Positions 1 to 11,183 are shown, counted from the stretch's first letter. The stretch: DNA of 64,000 nucleotides from Pseudoflavonifractor gallinarum (GCF_014982855.1 NZ_JADCKF010000007.1:62001-126000), one strand, 5' to 3'. Notes: generated by a model not told the origin, from the letters alone. Numbers and translations are program-made.

Positions 1-8
1 AAAATAAC

Positions 9-1175
9 TCATTTTTCGATCGTCTCCAGGAACGCCGCCAGGCGGGTATTGATTTGTCCCTTATCGGACTGGGAGTAGTCGGTCTCAATGTTCAGGTAGG
101 GCAGCCCCTTCTCCTGGGTCACAAAGCGCTTGATGAAGTAGGACTCCACATCATAGGTGTGGCAGGACTGGAGGATGATCTCCAGCACGCCGTCGATGGC
201 GTACTCGTCGATCATTTCACCAATATACCCTCTCCGGCTGTCGTTGGGGCTCATGACAGAGCAGTTGATGTTGAGATACTTCCGGGCCAGGGCCTCGTAG
301 ACGTCCGGATTGCTCTCATCCACCTTTTCCACCTTTTCCCGGGTGCCGCTGCAGGTGTCGAAGGCCACTACATCGGCCCCCATCTCCTCCACAGTGCGGA
401 TGATCTTCTCCCGCACGCCCGCGTTGGGACAGCCCGTCAGCAGGAGGCGGGGACGGTCGCTCTGCTTCCCCTTGTAATTTGCCTCCCAATCGGCGAGCAC
501 CTGGGCGGTACGGGCCTCCACATTCTTGCAGCGCTCCTCCAGATCAAAGGAGAAGCTCCCCACGTCGATCTGAGTGCCCATCTCGTATCCGCTGATGGGG
601 GCGGGATTGAGCTTGCCCAGCTCCAGATAGCGGAGCATCACATCGCGCTCCCGGTTCTTGCGGCGGATGGCCGCCCGGATGTCCTCCTCTGTAATGGTGA
701 TCCCATAGAAGTCCTCCAGCTTCTTCTGGAAGGCGATGATCTGCTCTTTCCAGAAGGCCAGCGCAGCCGCATCCCGGCTGTGGGGCAGCTGCATCACATA
801 GGTCTCCTTGATCTCGCCCAGCAGCTCGAACATCTTCTTTTTTCCGTCACAGGTGGTCTCGGCCACCACCAGATCGGAGAAATAGAAGTAGGGGCAGGTA
901 TCCGTGAGGGCAAAGCCATAGCTGGCCTTGATGAGCGGGCACAGATTGCGGGGCAGGTTTGCCTCGGCAGCCGCGATAGGCTCCTCACTGGAGGCGCACA
1001 GTCCCACCGGGATGGCGCCGGCCGCATAGACCAGCTCAATGGGCACATAGGAGCAGAACAGGCCGATCACCCGGGCCCCCGACTCTTTCAGCTGCTTCAT
1101 TCGCAAAAATCCGGCCTGGCGGGCCTCCTGATAGCTCTCAAATCCGGCGGGCAGGCGAAGCGCATTCTTCTCCAT
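9..1175 (-). CDS. 2-hydroxyacyl-CoA dehydratase-family protein (double-cubane-cluster reductase type)
   Basis: The 388-residue protein matches the HgdB/BcrC/FldC superfamily of 2-hydroxyacyl-CoA dehydratase and benzoyl-CoA reductase subunits. It most resembles the single-subunit double-cubane-cluster group (YjiM-like), which couples ATP-driven electron transfer to difficult reductions. Visible features are the N-terminal GLFCSYVPIELVYAAGAIPV stretch, many conserved cysteines (NLCP, DTCPYFYFSD, TTCDGKKK, TGCPNAG, DTCSGT, QSCHTYD), and the C-terminal LNIETDYS motif typical of the family. I chose the ATG at 1175, which has an AAAGGA ribosome site; an ATG ten codons upstream has none. No activator ATPase (HgdC-like) is visible, but the gene lies at the window edge, so one could be just outside. 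The physiological substrate cannot be told from sequence. Confidence 0.8.
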   Translation of the reverse strand: MEKNALRLPAGFESYQEARQAGFLRMKQLKESGARVIGLFCSYVPIELVYAAGAIPVGLCASSEEPIAAAEANLPRNLCPLIKASYGFALTDTCPYFYFSDLVVAETTCDGKKKMFELLGEIKETYVMQLPHSRDAAALAFWKEQIIAFQKKLEDFYGITITEEDIRAAIRRKNRERDVMLRYLELGKLNPAPISGYEMGTQIDVGSFSFDLEERCKNVEARTAQVLADWEANYKGKQSDRPRLLLTGCPNAGVREKIIRTVEEMGADVVAFDTCSGTREKVEKVDESNPDVYEALARKYLNINCSVMSPNDSRRGYIGEMIDEYAIDGVLEIILQSCHTYDVESYFIKRFVTQEKGLPYLNIETDYSQSDKGQINTRLAAFLETIEK

Positions 1176-1273
1176 ACAGAACATCCTTTCCCAAATAGAC
1201 GGCAATCCCGGGCCGCGCGGAACGGTTCGCTCTTCCCCGCGTTGGCCCGGTTCTTTTCTCCAAAATTAACCTC

Positions 1274-1303
1274 ATCGTAGCAAAGCCTCTCCCGAAAGTC
1301 CAA
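1274..1303 (-). promoter_or_regulatory. Candidate sigma-A promoter for the dehydratase-family gene
   Basis: On the minus strand a TTGGAC -35 box (1298-1303) and TACGAT -10 box (1274-1279) are 18 bases apart, about 100 bases upstream of the chosen start. The rest of the roughly 310-base gap (1176-1486) holds only this leader and the ATP synthase terminator. Confidence 0.4.
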
Positions 1304-1415
1304 TTGCTTCTTTCGATGATAACCAATGCCCTTTATCGAGAAAGTATATAAAGCATCCTGGTCTCCCTCTGCAAAACTCTTTTCCAGTCTATGCGTCCCT
1401 CCGCCGCGGTGTCCC

Positions 1416-1464
1416 ATCAAAAATACCCCCGGACAGGGCTGTCTGTGCCGCCGTCCGGGGGTAT
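1416..1464 (-). terminator. Rho-independent terminator of the F-type ATP synthase operon
   Basis: A 12-bp stem (ATACCCCCGGAC paired with GTCCGGGGGTAT) is followed on the minus strand by a run of T residues, 23 bases after the atpC stop codon. Confidence 0.85.
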
Positions 1465-1486
1465 CTCTTGTATTTGGTTGGATTTA

Positions 1487-1890
1487 TTAATGCCGCCCGA
1501 TCTTCAGTCGGGCCATGGCCCGGGCCAACGCCGCTTTGGAGTGGTAGTACTCCTGGATGCTCTGTTTCTGGCGCAGGCGCTCCTCGGCACGCAGTTTGGC
1601 GGCCTCCGCGCGCTTGCGGTCCACTTCCTCGGGATGTTCCGCAAAGCCCACCAGGAGGATCACATAGTCTGGTTTGATCTCTGCAAAGCCAGATCCCACC
1701 ACGGCGCTCTCCCATACGCCCTCATTCTCATAGCGCAGCTCGCCGGGCTCGATGGCGGTAACCACCGGCTCGTGGCCCGGATAGATCCCCATCTCTCCGT
1801 CCACGGCGGGGATGACCAGGGCGTGGGCCGGGCCGATGTAAAACTGCCGCTCCGGCGTAATGATCTCCAGATAGAAGCTGGTCTGGGCCA

Positions 1891-1891
<1 letters not shown>
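1487..1891 (-). CDS. atpC: F1Fo ATP synthase epsilon subunit
   Basis: This 134-residue protein is the central-stalk epsilon subunit of the F1 sector, which couples rotation of gamma to the c ring and restrains ATP hydrolysis. The N-terminal beta-sandwich is recognisable (FYLEIITPERQFYIGPAHAL, DGEMGIYPGHEPVVTAI). The C-terminal half is a helical hairpin rich in Arg, Glu and Ala. It is the last gene of the operon. Its start overlaps the atpD stop by one base, indicating translational coupling. Length is normal for the family. Confidence 0.95.
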
Positions 1892-3360
<1,469 letters not shown>

Positions 3361-4248
3361 CTAAAATGACTCGGCCGCCTGGGCGCCGCCCACCACCTCG
3401 GTGATCTCCTGGGTGATGGCGCTCTGGCGCGCCCGGTTGTAGGAGAGGTTCAGCTTTTGAAGCATGGCCCTGGCATTGTCGCTGGAGGACTTCATGGCGG
3501 TCATGCGGGCATTCTGCTCCGAGCAGTAGGACTCCACCATGGCGCCGAAGAGCACGCCTTTCAGATAGCCCGGCACCAGGCGGTCCATGACGGCCCGCAC
3601 CGACGGGACATAGGTCACGTCCCGGTTATAGCAGTCCCGGTTTTCCTCATAGTCCGGGAATACATCCGGGTCCAACGGCAGGATCTTATAGGCGGTGGGC
3701 TCCAGCCGGAAGGAGTTGATCATATTGGTAAAGAGGACATAGACCTCGTCCAGCTTCCCGTCCAGATAGAGCTGCATCAGCACCTCCGACATATCGCGGG
3801 CCCGGCTGATGTTGGGATTCTGCGCGGTATAGAGAAATTCTCCGTCGATGGGGATGCCCCGCTCGGTAAAGTAGGAGCGCCCCACCTGTCCCACCACAAA
3901 GAGGTAGGAGTTGGGCGTCTTTGCCATCCGCTCCTCTGCCATCTTCAGAATGTTGTGGTTGTACGCGCCCGCCAGGCCCTTATCGCCGGTGATCACGATA
4001 TAACCTACCTTCCGCCGCTCCGGCGGGATATCGGGCCGCTTGTCAAAAAAGCGGTGGTCGATCTCCGGCGAGTGGTGGAGGATATCCGAGATGGTGGTCT
4101 CGATCTTATGGAAGTAGGGTTCCACATCGCTGAGCTGCTTGCGCGCCTTGCGCAGGTTGGAGGAGGAGATCAGATACATGGCGTTGGTGATCTTCAGCGT
4201 CTGCTCCACGCTCTTGATGTGGGTCCGGATCTCCTTTATGCTTGCCAT
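3361..4248 (-). CDS. atpG: F1Fo ATP synthase gamma subunit
   Basis: The 295-residue gamma subunit forms the rotating central shaft of F1. The family pattern is clear at both ends: an N-terminal helix with [20 protein letters not shown] and a C-terminal helix ending in [20 protein letters not shown]. The middle contains [13 protein letters not shown]. The start overlaps the end of atpA by 13 bases, which fits coupled translation within the operon. Confidence 0.96.
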   Translation of the reverse strand: MASIKEIRTHIKSVEQTLKITNAMYLISSSNLRKARKQLSDVEPYFHKIETTISDILHHSPEIDHRFFDKRPDIPPERRKVGYIVITGDKGLAGAYNHNILKMAEERMAKTPNSYLFVVGQVGRSYFTERGIPIDGEFLYTAQNPNISRARDMSEVLMQLYLDGKLDEVYVLFTNMINSFRLEPTAYKILPLDPDVFPDYEENRDCYNRDVTYVPSVRAVMDRLVPGYLKGVLFGAMVESYCSEQNARMTAMKSSSDNARAMLQKLNLSYNRARQSAITQEITEVVGGAQAAESF

Positions 4249-5756
4249 GTGCCGCTCACCCGCCTCTTGCTCTCCTCCAGGGCCGCGCGGATGGTCTCAA
4301 TGGCCGGAGCGCTCAGGTTCCCGCTCTCCTGGATATCTGCCATCACGTCGGCGTGCTCCTCCTCCATCTCCGCGGCAAAGGACAGGAGGAAATCCCGCAC
4401 CTTCTCCAGCGGCACATCGTCCACCAGGCCGTTGGTGGCCGCATAGAGGATCACCGCCTGGCGGTTTACCGGCATGGGATGGTAGAGGGGCTGCTTGAGC
4501 AACTCCAGAAGCCGCTTTCCGTGGTCCAGCGCCTGCTGCGTGGCGGCATCCAGGTCCGAGGCGAACTGGGTGAATACCTCCAGCTCCCGGAACCGGGCCA
4601 GATCGATGCGCAGGGTACCTGCCGTTTTCTTGACCGCCCGGGTCTGGGCCGCGCCGCCCACACGGGAGACCGAGAGGCCCACATTGACGGCGGGCCGCTG
4701 CCCGGCGAAGAAGAGGTCGGTCTCCAGATAGATCTGTCCGTCGGTAATGGAGATGACATTGGTGGGAATATAGGCCGACACATCGCCCGCCTGGGTCTCA
4801 ATGATGGGAAGCGCGGTCATGGAGCCGCCGCCGTACTCCTTGGTCAGGCGGCAGGCACGCTCCAGCAGGCGGGAGTGCAGGTAGAACACATCTCCGGGGT
4901 AGGCCTCTCGTCCGGGCGAGCGCTTGAGCAGCAGAGAGAGGGTCCGGTAGGCCACCGCGTGCTTGGAGAGATCGTCATAGACGATGAGCACATCCTTGCC
5001 CTTCTCCATAAAATACTCGCCCATGGCCGCTCCGGCGTAGGGCGCGATGTACTGCAGGGGGGCCGAGTCGCTGGCCGTAGCCGAGACAATCATGGAATAA
5101 TCCATCGCGCCGTGCCGTTTCAGGGTGTCCTGGATGCGGGCCACCGAGCTGGCCTTCTGGCCAATGGCCACATAGATGCAGATGACGTCCTGCCCCTTCT
5201 GGTTCAGGATGGTATCCACCGCAATGGCGGTCTTGCCGGTCTGCCGGTCCCCGATGATCAGCTCACGCTGTCCCCGTCCAATGGGGACCATGGCGTCAAT
5301 GGCCAGTATTCCGGTCTGAAGGGGCACATTGACCGGCTCCCGGGTGACCACACCGCTGGCCTCGTGCTCGATGGGGCGGGTCTCAGTGGTCTCAATGGGA
5401 CCCAGGCCGTCAATGGGGCTGCCCAGAACATCCACGACCCGGCCGATCATGGCCTCTCCAACGGGGACGTCAGCCGCCCGTCCGGTGCGGCGCACCACCG
5501 TACCCTCCCGGACGCCGGCATCGCTGCCCAGCAGCACTACGCCCACGCTGTCCCGGGCCAGATTCATGACCATGCCCTTGACACCGGTCTCCAGTTCCAC
5601 CAGTTCGCCGTAGACCGCCTTGTCCAGGCCATAGACTGTGGCGATCCCGTCGCCTACCTCCAGGACGGTGCCCACTTCATCCCGCCGTACGCGGGTATCA
5701 TATCCGGCGATCTCCTCCCGCAGGAGGGCGACGATCTCTTCCGGTTTGGTTTTCAT
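4236..5756 (-). CDS. atpA: F1Fo ATP synthase alpha subunit
   Basis: The 506-residue alpha subunit is the non-catalytic nucleotide-binding partner of beta. The P-loop [13 protein letters not shown] lies near residue 170, and the family signature [17 protein letters not shown] is intact. The N-terminal [19 protein letters not shown] belongs to the beta-barrel crown. It overlaps atpH upstream by four bases and atpG downstream, so the three genes are probably translationally coupled. Confidence 0.97.
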   Translation of the reverse strand: MKTKPEEIVALLREEIAGYDTRVRRDEVGTVLEVGDGIATVYGLDKAVYGELVELETGVKGMVMNLARDSVGVVLLGSDAGVREGTVVRRTGRAADVPVGEAMIGRVVDVLGSPIDGLGPIETTETRPIEHEASGVVTREPVNVPLQTGILAIDAMVPIGRGQRELIIGDRQTGKTAIAVDTILNQKGQDVICIYVAIGQKASSVARIQDTLKRHGAMDYSMIVSATASDSAPLQYIAPYAGAAMGEYFMEKGKDVLIVYDDLSKHAVAYRTLSLLLKRSPGREAYPGDVFYLHSRLLERACRLTKEYGGGSMTALPIIETQAGDVSAYIPTNVISITDGQIYLETDLFFAGQRPAVNVGLSVSRVGGAAQTRAVKKTAGTLRIDLARFRELEVFTQFASDLDAATQQALDHGKRLLELLKQPLYHPMPVNRQAVILYAATNGLVDDVPLEKVRDFLLSFAAEMEEEHADVMADIQESGNLSAPAIETIRAALEESKRRVSGTWQA

Positions 5757-6277
5757 GCCATTCGCCTCTCTTCCAGATACCGGCTCAGGCCGGCCATCGC
5801 ACCGCGGACGCTCTTATCGTACCGGATGCCCTCCAGCTCCAGGGTAAATCCCCCCACAAGGGAGGGATCGGTGCGGATCTCAAATTGGATGTCCGCCCGG
5901 TGGTGAAGCTTGCACAGGGCCTGGCGGATTCGTTCCAGCTCTTCTTTCTCCGGTGTGCGGACACAGGTCAGGACACACCGCGCCGTATTCTTCTCCCGCA
6001 GCCCCAAAGCCCGGAAGGCTTCCAGGAGCTCGGGCAGCAGCGCCATCCGGTCCTTCTCCGCCAGCAGGCGGTAAAAGCGCAGCAGGGTCCCGTGTCCGTC
6101 CAGCTCCGGCAGACGGCCCAGCAGGCGCTTTTTCTCCTCCGCGCGCACGGTGGGCGCACAGAGGGCCGCCCAGAGTTCGCTCTGTCCCATGAGGGCCTCC
6201 GCAGTCGCCCGCAGTCCCGTCTCATCGGGCATCACCTCATAGAGGGCCTGGGCATAGCGGCGTGCCAGCTCGCTCAT
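5753..6277 (-). CDS. atpH: F1Fo ATP synthase delta subunit
   Basis: The 174-residue delta (OSCP-like) subunit joins the peripheral b stalk to the top of F1. The N-terminal helix begins [14 protein letters not shown], as in family members, and the C-terminal portion has the expected [21 protein letters not shown] pattern, split by a few changes. It overlaps atpF by four bases (ATGA) and atpA by four bases. Sequence conservation is low for this subunit generally, but the position between b and alpha settles the identity. Confidence 0.92.
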   Translation of the reverse strand: MSELARRYAQALYEVMPDETGLRATAEALMGQSELWAALCAPTVRAEEKKRLLGRLPELDGHGTLLRFYRLLAEKDRMALLPELLEAFRALGLREKNTARCVLTCVRTPEKEELERIRQALCKLHHRADIQFEIRTDPSLVGGFTLELEGIRYDKSVRGAMAGLSRYLEERRMA

Positions 6278-6762
6278 GTACGTTCACCTACTTCCGCCAG
6301 GAAAGATTCCACCATGGCCTGCTCGGCCGCGGAGTCCATGGCCTGTCCGGCCACCTTCCCGGCAGCCAGCAGAGCAAGGGCCGCCACCTCATTCCGTGCG
6401 CCCCGCAGCATGGCCTTCCGCTCCTCCGCGATCTGAGCCTGGGCCTGGCTGTGCACCTGCTTGGCGTCCGTTTCAGCCTGGGCCAGTCTGGCCTCATAGG
6501 CCCGCTGCGCCCGGTTCTGGGCATCGGCCACCAGCTTGGAGGCCTCCTGCCGGGCGTCCGCCAGCTTGGCCTCATACTCGCTGCGCAGCTCTTCCGCCTG
6601 ACTGTGCTGGATCTGTGCCGATTCCAGCTCTTCCCGCACCAGGGCGGCCCGCTGCTCCAGCACCGCGTTGACCCGCCCAAAGAGCAGCTTGCGCAGGATG
6701 ACATAGAGCACCAGCAGGTTGATGACGGTAAACACGATGGTGGAAACTTCAAATTCCAGCAT
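6274..6762 (-). CDS. atpF: F1Fo ATP synthase b subunit
   Basis: The 162-residue b subunit is the peripheral stalk: one N-terminal membrane helix (about residues 5-27, STIVFTVINLLVLYVILRKL) followed by a long Ala/Glu/Gln-rich coiled coil. The ATG at 6762 was chosen because it follows an AAGGGGG ribosome site. A reading frame open further upstream, to 6816, would run back into atpE and has no start signal. It overlaps atpH by four bases. Confidence 0.93.
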   Translation of the reverse strand: MLEFEVSTIVFTVINLLVLYVILRKLLFGRVNAVLEQRAALVREELESAQIQHSQAEELRSEYEAKLADARQEASKLVADAQNRAQRAYEARLAQAETDAKQVHSQAQAQIAEERKAMLRGARNEVAALALLAAGKVAGQAMDSAAEQAMVESFLAEVGERT

Positions 6763-6775
6763 GGGGTACGCCCCC

Positions 6776-6994
6776 TTAACCCATAAAGATGACGAGCAGG
6801 GCGGTAATGAAGCCAAAGATGGCGGTACCTTCTGCCAGAGCGCAGCCCATCAGCAGGGCGCTGTTGATCTTTCCGGCCGCCTCAGGCTGGCGGGCAATGG
6901 CCTCGCTGGCCTTTCCGGTGGCAAAGCCGATGCCGATACCGGCGCCGATGCCGGTGAAAACCGCAATTCCCGCAGCAATGATTCCCAGTGTCAT
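6776..6994 (-). CDS. atpE: F1Fo ATP synthase c subunit
   Basis: This 72-residue hairpin of two membrane helices forms the rotor ring. The polar loop ARQPEAAGK and the ion-carrying carboxylate Glu55 (context [11 protein letters not shown]) are clear. Compared with known Na+-binding c subunits, the helix-1 glutamine is replaced by Ile22 and the serine after the key glutamate by Gly56. I therefore infer proton rather than sodium coupling. Its ribosome site GAGGAAATTAC precedes the ATG. Confidence 0.95.
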   Translation of the reverse strand: MTLGIIAAGIAVFTGIGAGIGIGFATGKASEAIARQPEAAGKINSALLMGCALAEGTAIFGFITALLVIFMG

Positions 6995-7024
6995 AGTAAT
7001 TTCCTCCTCAAAATATACTGTCCG

Positions 7025-7729
7025 TTACGCTTCTTCCTCTTTGATGCCCTCTCCGGTAAAGAGAGTGGTGAGGAATACGAAGACCACCGTCTGGATCAAC
7101 CCGTCAAACAGGTCAAAATAGAGGCTGAATACCGCCGGCAGCACCACGGGCACCAGAAGCTTGATCATCTCCATGATGATAAACGCGCCCAGGATGTTGC
7201 CGAACAGACGCATACACAGCGCCAGGGGCCGGATGGCCACCTCCATGAGATTGATGGGGATGAGCAGAGGCATCGGCTCGGCAAATTGCCGCAGGCCGCC
7301 CAGCAGTCCCCGATACCGGAACTGTGCACCATAGATCAGCACCATGCTCATCAGGGCCAGGGCTGCCGTCACGCTGATGTCCTTCGTGGGCGGGGTCAGC
7401 CCCACGATCCCAATCAGGTTGGACACACCGATGTAGAGTGCCACCGTCCCCAGATAGGGAGCGAAGGGTCTCCAGTGCGTTCCGAGATTGGTCTTTACAA
7501 ACCCATTGAGAAACTGCACCGCGCCCTCCAGGGCGATCTGCCCCTTGCCTGGATTTTGTACCCGCAGGTTCCGTGTCAGAACCAGCGCGCACACGATGAG
7601 GGCTGCCATGACAATCCAGGTGACTACCACCGACTCGGCCACCGGGACACCGCCCAGTACCGGGATTGTAAAGGCGATCCGGTTGCCCAGCTCCTCCACC
7701 AGCGCTTCCTTGAATCCATCCAAACACAT
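7025..7729 (-). CDS. atpB: F1Fo ATP synthase a subunit
   Basis: The a subunit (about 234 residues) is the membrane stator channel that passes ions to the c ring. Several membrane helices are visible, with the essential arginine in the region IRPLALCMRLFGNILGAF and the C-terminal helix FDGLIQTVVFVFLTTLF. The start is uncertain. The ATG at 7729 sits directly against a GAGGTG ribosome site with almost no spacing, so the TTG two codons later (7723), about 7 bases from that site, may be the true start. It is the first structural gene of the operon. Confidence 0.92.
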   Translation of the reverse strand: MCLDGFKEALVEELGNRIAFTIPVLGGVPVAESVVVTWIVMAALIVCALVLTRNLRVQNPGKGQIALEGAVQFLNGFVKTNLGTHWRPFAPYLGTVALYIGVSNLIGIVGLTPPTKDISVTAALALMSMVLIYGAQFRYRGLLGGLRQFAEPMPLLIPINLMEVAIRPLALCMRLFGNILGAFIIMEMIKLLVPVVLPAVFSLYFDLFDGLIQTVVFVFLTTLFTGEGIKEEEA

Positions 7730-7849
7730 CACCTCGTTTTCGCGTGTGCTATCATACTCCCGCGCCGTTTCTTTGGGAATCCTTTGGAAAGTAAAAAAAG
7801 TATGGAACATAACCCAAAGTGGAACCGGTCCTCCGGGGGTTCCAAGGTA

Positions 7850-8332
7850 TTAGGCCAGAACGGTCCCCTCCAGGAAGGCACGGCGGAAGACCCGGCGGAC
7901 CAGGGGACCGGCGATCAGGAGCTGGAAGGGCAGCGCCATTACAAAATTGCGGGGAATATTGATGAGCCATTGGAGGGGCACTCCGCTCCACATCCCGGTG
8001 TGCACCGCCCCCTCACAGGCTCCGTACAGGGACATGATCAGCACCATGGGGACCACCATACAGCCGGAGACACACACCACCTTCTTCAGAGGCGAGTCCT
8101 GAGGCCGGACCAGGAAGCGAAAGGCAAATCCCTTTGCCAGCCGGGACACCAGAAACCAGTCGCAGCACATGGCAAAGACATAGGCAATGGGGAAACCCAG
8201 CCAGGCCGCCGCCACAACTTCCAGACTGACCGCTCCATATTGGAGCGCAACATTGTACAGGCTCATCCAGAGCACCATGGTAAAGCACATCAACACCGTA
8301 TAGATGAGGCTCTCCCGCTTATTCTGAGGCAT
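7850..8332 (-). CDS. DUF2798-like membrane protein
   Basis: This 160-residue protein has about four membrane helices arranged as two similar halves, and motifs such as FPIAYVFAMCCDWFLVSRLA and LPFQLLIAGPLVRRVFR. It resembles DUF2798 family proteins, whose function is not known. It lies 120 bases upstream of atpB on the same strand, where many bacteria carry the unrelated small protein AtpI. Whether it is co-transcribed with the ATP synthase genes or assists their assembly is only a guess. No catalytic residues are visible. Confidence 0.6.
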   Translation of the reverse strand: MPQNKRESLIYTVLMCFTMVLWMSLYNVALQYGAVSLEVVAAAWLGFPIAYVFAMCCDWFLVSRLAKGFAFRFLVRPQDSPLKKVVCVSGCMVVPMVLIMSLYGACEGAVHTGMWSGVPLQWLINIPRNFVMALPFQLLIAGPLVRRVFRRAFLEGTVLA

Positions 8333-8487
8333 CGTTCATTCTCCTTATCGAAAAAAATTTCGGCCCGTTCCGGCCGCTGCTCAAACAGGATACCAGAGAT
8401 GGCTCCGCCTTCGTAATAGGGAGTTCTTCCGAACTTTTCGTCTTCTATCTTCGCCGATTTTCTTAAACTTGACGAAACCAGACGCAT

Positions 8488-8516
8488 TTGACACCGGGTT
8501 GTTCTTTTCTTATACT
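8488..8516 (+). promoter_or_regulatory. Strong sigma-A promoter for the DcuS/DcuR-like operon
   Basis: A consensus TTGACA -35 box (8488-8493) and TATACT -10 box (8511-8516) are separated by 17 bases, ending 24 bases before the kinase start codon. Confidence 0.8.
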
Positions 8517-8540
8517 GGTAGAGAAAGGAGTCTTTCCACC

Positions 8541-10178
8541 ATGTCTGTACCCTCCCGTTCTTCCCTCCGTGCACAGCTTTTATGGCTGAATGTGATCATT
8601 GTATCCTGTTCCATCGCCCTTTCGCTGGCGGGCACACTGTATCTCACCCTGCGCAGCGAACGCCACGCGCTGGACAACAGCCTGCTCAACTCCGCCTCCA
8701 TCCTGTCCCGGGTCCCTCTGGTGGCCGAGGTCCTGGACGGAACTTCCTCCAGAGAAGAGCTGGCGGCCTTTCTCAATGACACCACGTCCCATGTCTCCGA
8801 CATCGACCTGATCCTGGTGGCCGATACGGAAAACCGGATCTATTATGCGCCCGACTCCGTCTTCCTCGGAACCCACTATACCGGTACCGCGCAGAACGCC
8901 GTCCTGGCCGGTGCATCCCCCTACACCTCCAATGAGACCGGCCCCATGGGCTCCGATCACTCCGCCTATGCCGCGGTCCGGGACGACAGCGGAGCCCTGC
9001 TGGGCTTTGTGGTCGTGGGCGTCTATGTCCGCAGCATGGCCGTCCTCACCTTTCAGACCATCCTCCGCTTTGCGGGGATCGGTCTGCTCTCCGCCGCCCT
9101 TGGCTCTCTGCTGGCAAACCAGCTCTCCCGCCGCATCAAGGCCTCCCTCATGGGGTATGAGCCGGACGCCTTTGCCCGGCGCTTTCACCAGCGCGAGGAC
9201 ATCCTGGACGCACTGGAGGAGGGAGTCCTGGCCATTGACCGGGAGGAGACCATCATCTTTCTCAATACCGCCGCAGCCCAGATGCTCTCTCTGGACGAGG
9301 AGGGTGTGGTGGGCAAATCCCTCCATACCGTCTATCCCCGCTCCACGCTGGACCGGGTCCTGCGCACCGGAAAGCCGGAGTACAATGTCAGTATGAGCTC
9401 CCTCAAGGATGTCCGGGTACTCTCCGACCGGCTGCCCCTGTATGAGGATGGCCGCCTCACCGGCGCAGTGGGCATTTTCCGCAACCGCACCGAAGTGACC
9501 CGTCTGGCCGACGACCTCACCGGGGTGCGGCACATGGTGGACGCCATGCGGGCCTATACCCATGAATTTATGAACAAGCTCCATGTGATCCTGGGCCTCC
9601 TCCAGATCGGGGAGCCCGAGAAGGCCCAGCAGTACATTATGGACACCAAGCGTACCCAGCAGGAGGCGGTCAGCCGCATCATGCACCAGATCGGAGAGCC
9701 CTCTGTGGCCGCCCTTCTGGTAGGTAAAACCAGCCGGGCCGGAGAACTGGGTATCCGCCTCACCCTGGACCGGGAGAGCTTCCTGCCGGAGGGCAGCCCC
9801 TGGCTCCCCCCCGACGCCTATGTGACCATTCTGGGCAATCTCATTGAAAACGCCATCGAAGGCCTCAACCAGTCCCCCCGGGACAGCAAGGAGATCACGG
9901 TCAGCATCCGGGAATCGGAGGCCTCTCTGCTTCTGTGCGTGGAGGATACCGGCCCCGGCATTCCCGCCGAGATCCAATCGCACCTCTTTGAGCGGGGCCG
10001 CTCCACCAAGGGGCGGGGCCGCGGAACCGGCCTCTCTCTGGTGCAGGAGGTGGTCTCGGCCTATCACGGCGAGATCCGGGTGGAGTCAGAGTCCGGGATC
10101 GGCACGTCGTTTTTCATTACCTTTCGGCGGGATGATCCCGCCGCCCCAGAGGAGGAGTCAGATTGTATCAAGTCGTAA
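8541..10178 (+). CDS. DcuS/CitA-family sensor histidine kinase
   Basis: The 545-residue membrane kinase belongs to the family that senses C4-dicarboxylates or citrate. In order it has an N-terminal membrane helix, an extracytoplasmic PAS-like sensor domain (about residues 40-170), a second membrane helix near 175-195, a cytoplasmic PAS domain (REDILDALEEGVLAIDREE), a histidine box with His341 in THEFMNKLHVILG, and an ATPase domain with NLIENAIEGL and DTGPGIP. The ATG at 8541 follows AAAGGAG. It overlaps the response regulator gene by 16 bases. The ligand cannot be deduced, because no transporter gene is adjacent. Confidence 0.9.
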   Translation: MSVPSRSSLRAQLLWLNVIIVSCSIALSLAGTLYLTLRSERHALDNSLLNSASILSRVPLVAEVLDGTSSREELAAFLNDTTSHVSDIDLILVADTENRIYYAPDSVFLGTHYTGTAQNAVLAGASPYTSNETGPMGSDHSAYAAVRDDSGALLGFVVVGVYVRSMAVLTFQTILRFAGIGLLSAALGSLLANQLSRRIKASLMGYEPDAFARRFHQREDILDALEEGVLAIDREETIIFLNTAAAQMLSLDEEGVVGKSLHTVYPRSTLDRVLRTGKPEYNVSMSSLKDVRVLSDRLPLYEDGRLTGAVGIFRNRTEVTRLADDLTGVRHMVDAMRAYTHEFMNKLHVILGLLQIGEPEKAQQYIMDTKRTQQEAVSRIMHQIGEPSVAALLVGKTSRAGELGIRLTLDRESFLPEGSPWLPPDAYVTILGNLIENAIEGLNQSPRDSKEITVSIRESEASLLLCVEDTGPGIPAEIQSHLFERGRSTKGRGRGTGLSLVQEVVSAYHGEIRVESESGIGTSFFITFRRDDPAAPEEESDCIKS

Positions 10179-10840
10179 TCGTGGAGGACGACCCCATGGT
10201 GTCTCTCCTGGACAAGACCTTCACGGAAAAGGACCCCCGATTTACCGTGATCCAGACCTTTTCGGAGGGGCGCAGTGCGTTGGAGTGGCTCTCCTGTCAC
10301 CCCGCGGATCTGCTCATTTTGGATGTGTACATGCCCCTCCTCACCGGAATGGAGCTGCTCCATGAGCTGCGCGCCCGGGAGATCGAATCGGACGTCATCA
10401 TGGTCACCGCCGCCAATGACGCAAAAACGGTGGACGCACTGCTCAAGCTGGGGGTGGTGGACTACCTGGTCAAGCCCTTTACCTGGGAGCGCTTTCAGCA
10501 GGCCCTGGATACCTTCTGCCGCCACCGCCAGGCTGTGGCTGGGGAGGCGGTCAGCCAGGATGCGCTGGATCAGCTCTTCGCCCCCTCCGCCTCCTCCCCG
10601 GAGCATCCGGTTCCCAAGGGCGTTCAGGAGAGCACGCTGGAGCGGATCCGCACCTGCCTGCGCACAGCCCCGCCCCAGGGGCTGCCCAGCGAGTCGATCT
10701 CACGTCAGACCGGACTCTCTGTGGTGACGGTCCGGCGCTATATGAACTATCTGGTGGAGCGCGGCGAGGTGGTCAGCAGCTTCAACTACGACACCGGCGG
10801 ACGCCCCTGCCGCCTCTACCGCTACCCCGGCCTCGCGTGA
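10163..10840 (+). CDS. DcuR/CitB-family response regulator
   Basis: The 225-residue transcription factor pairs with the upstream kinase. Its receiver domain has the acidic pair EDD near residue 8, phosphoacceptor Asp54 (LILDVYMP) and the conserved lysine in LVKPF. The C-terminal domain carries a helix-turn-helix (SISRQTGLSVVTVRRYMNYL), as in CitB/DcuR regulators. Translation starts at a TTG codon (10163) placed after a GGAGGAG ribosome site inside the kinase gene, so the two are translationally coupled. Confidence 0.9.
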   Translation: MYQVVIVEDDPMVSLLDKTFTEKDPRFTVIQTFSEGRSALEWLSCHPADLLILDVYMPLLTGMELLHELRAREIESDVIMVTAANDAKTVDALLKLGVVDYLVKPFTWERFQQALDTFCRHRQAVAGEAVSQDALDQLFAPSASSPEHPVPKGVQESTLERIRTCLRTAPPQGLPSESISRQTGLSVVTVRRYMNYLVERGEVVSSFNYDTGGRPCRLYRYPGLA

Positions 10841-10904
10841 AAGTCCTTCTATTTTCCACCATGCGGGCATATCCTGTGGAAAGAAACGCAAAGGAGGCAG
10901 GAGC

Positions 10905-11180
10905 ATGGAGCTCTCCGGAAGCAAACAGGAGACCCTGACACGCCTGGCCGTGTGTGTGATCGCGGCCCTGATCCTCTACTCCAGCGCAAAACCCCTGTGT
11001 TCTGCCCTGAAACTCCCACTGTGGGAGGAATACCGCCCCTGGCTGGAAAAAAATCGGATTCAGGCCATTGCCGTGGTATCTGCGGTCCTCTTTGGGCTCT
11101 CTCTGGCGCTCTTTCCCCTGGAAGCCAAGCCGGAGGAGGAGCCACCCCCCTGTGAGGACGATTTTCAGCCCGTGGCATAG
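10905..11180 (+). CDS. Small membrane protein of unknown function
   Basis: I do not recognise this 91-residue protein. It has two predicted membrane helices (about residues 13-30, LAVCVIAALILYSSAKPL, and 51-68, QAIAVVSAVLFGLSLALF) joined by a charged loop, and a proline/glutamate-rich tail. A strong AAAGGAGG ribosome site precedes the ATG. It follows the response regulator by 64 bases on the same strand and is closed by a terminator, so it may be the last gene of that operon. Confidence 0.65.
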   Translation: MELSGSKQETLTRLAVCVIAALILYSSAKPLCSALKLPLWEEYRPWLEKNRIQAIAVVSAVLFGLSLALFPLEAKPEEEPPPCEDDFQPVA

Positions 11181-11183
11181 AAA

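Noticed and set aside
54-1280. Long open frame of 408 codons on the plus strand opposite the dehydratase gene
   Set aside because: It is the antisense shadow of a recognised gene, with His/Leu/Gly-rich composition, no family match and no proper start signal.
6776-6994. Sodium-type F-ATPase from the clostridial context
   Set aside because: The c subunit lacks the Gln and Ser ligands of the Na+ signature, so the sequence does not support it.
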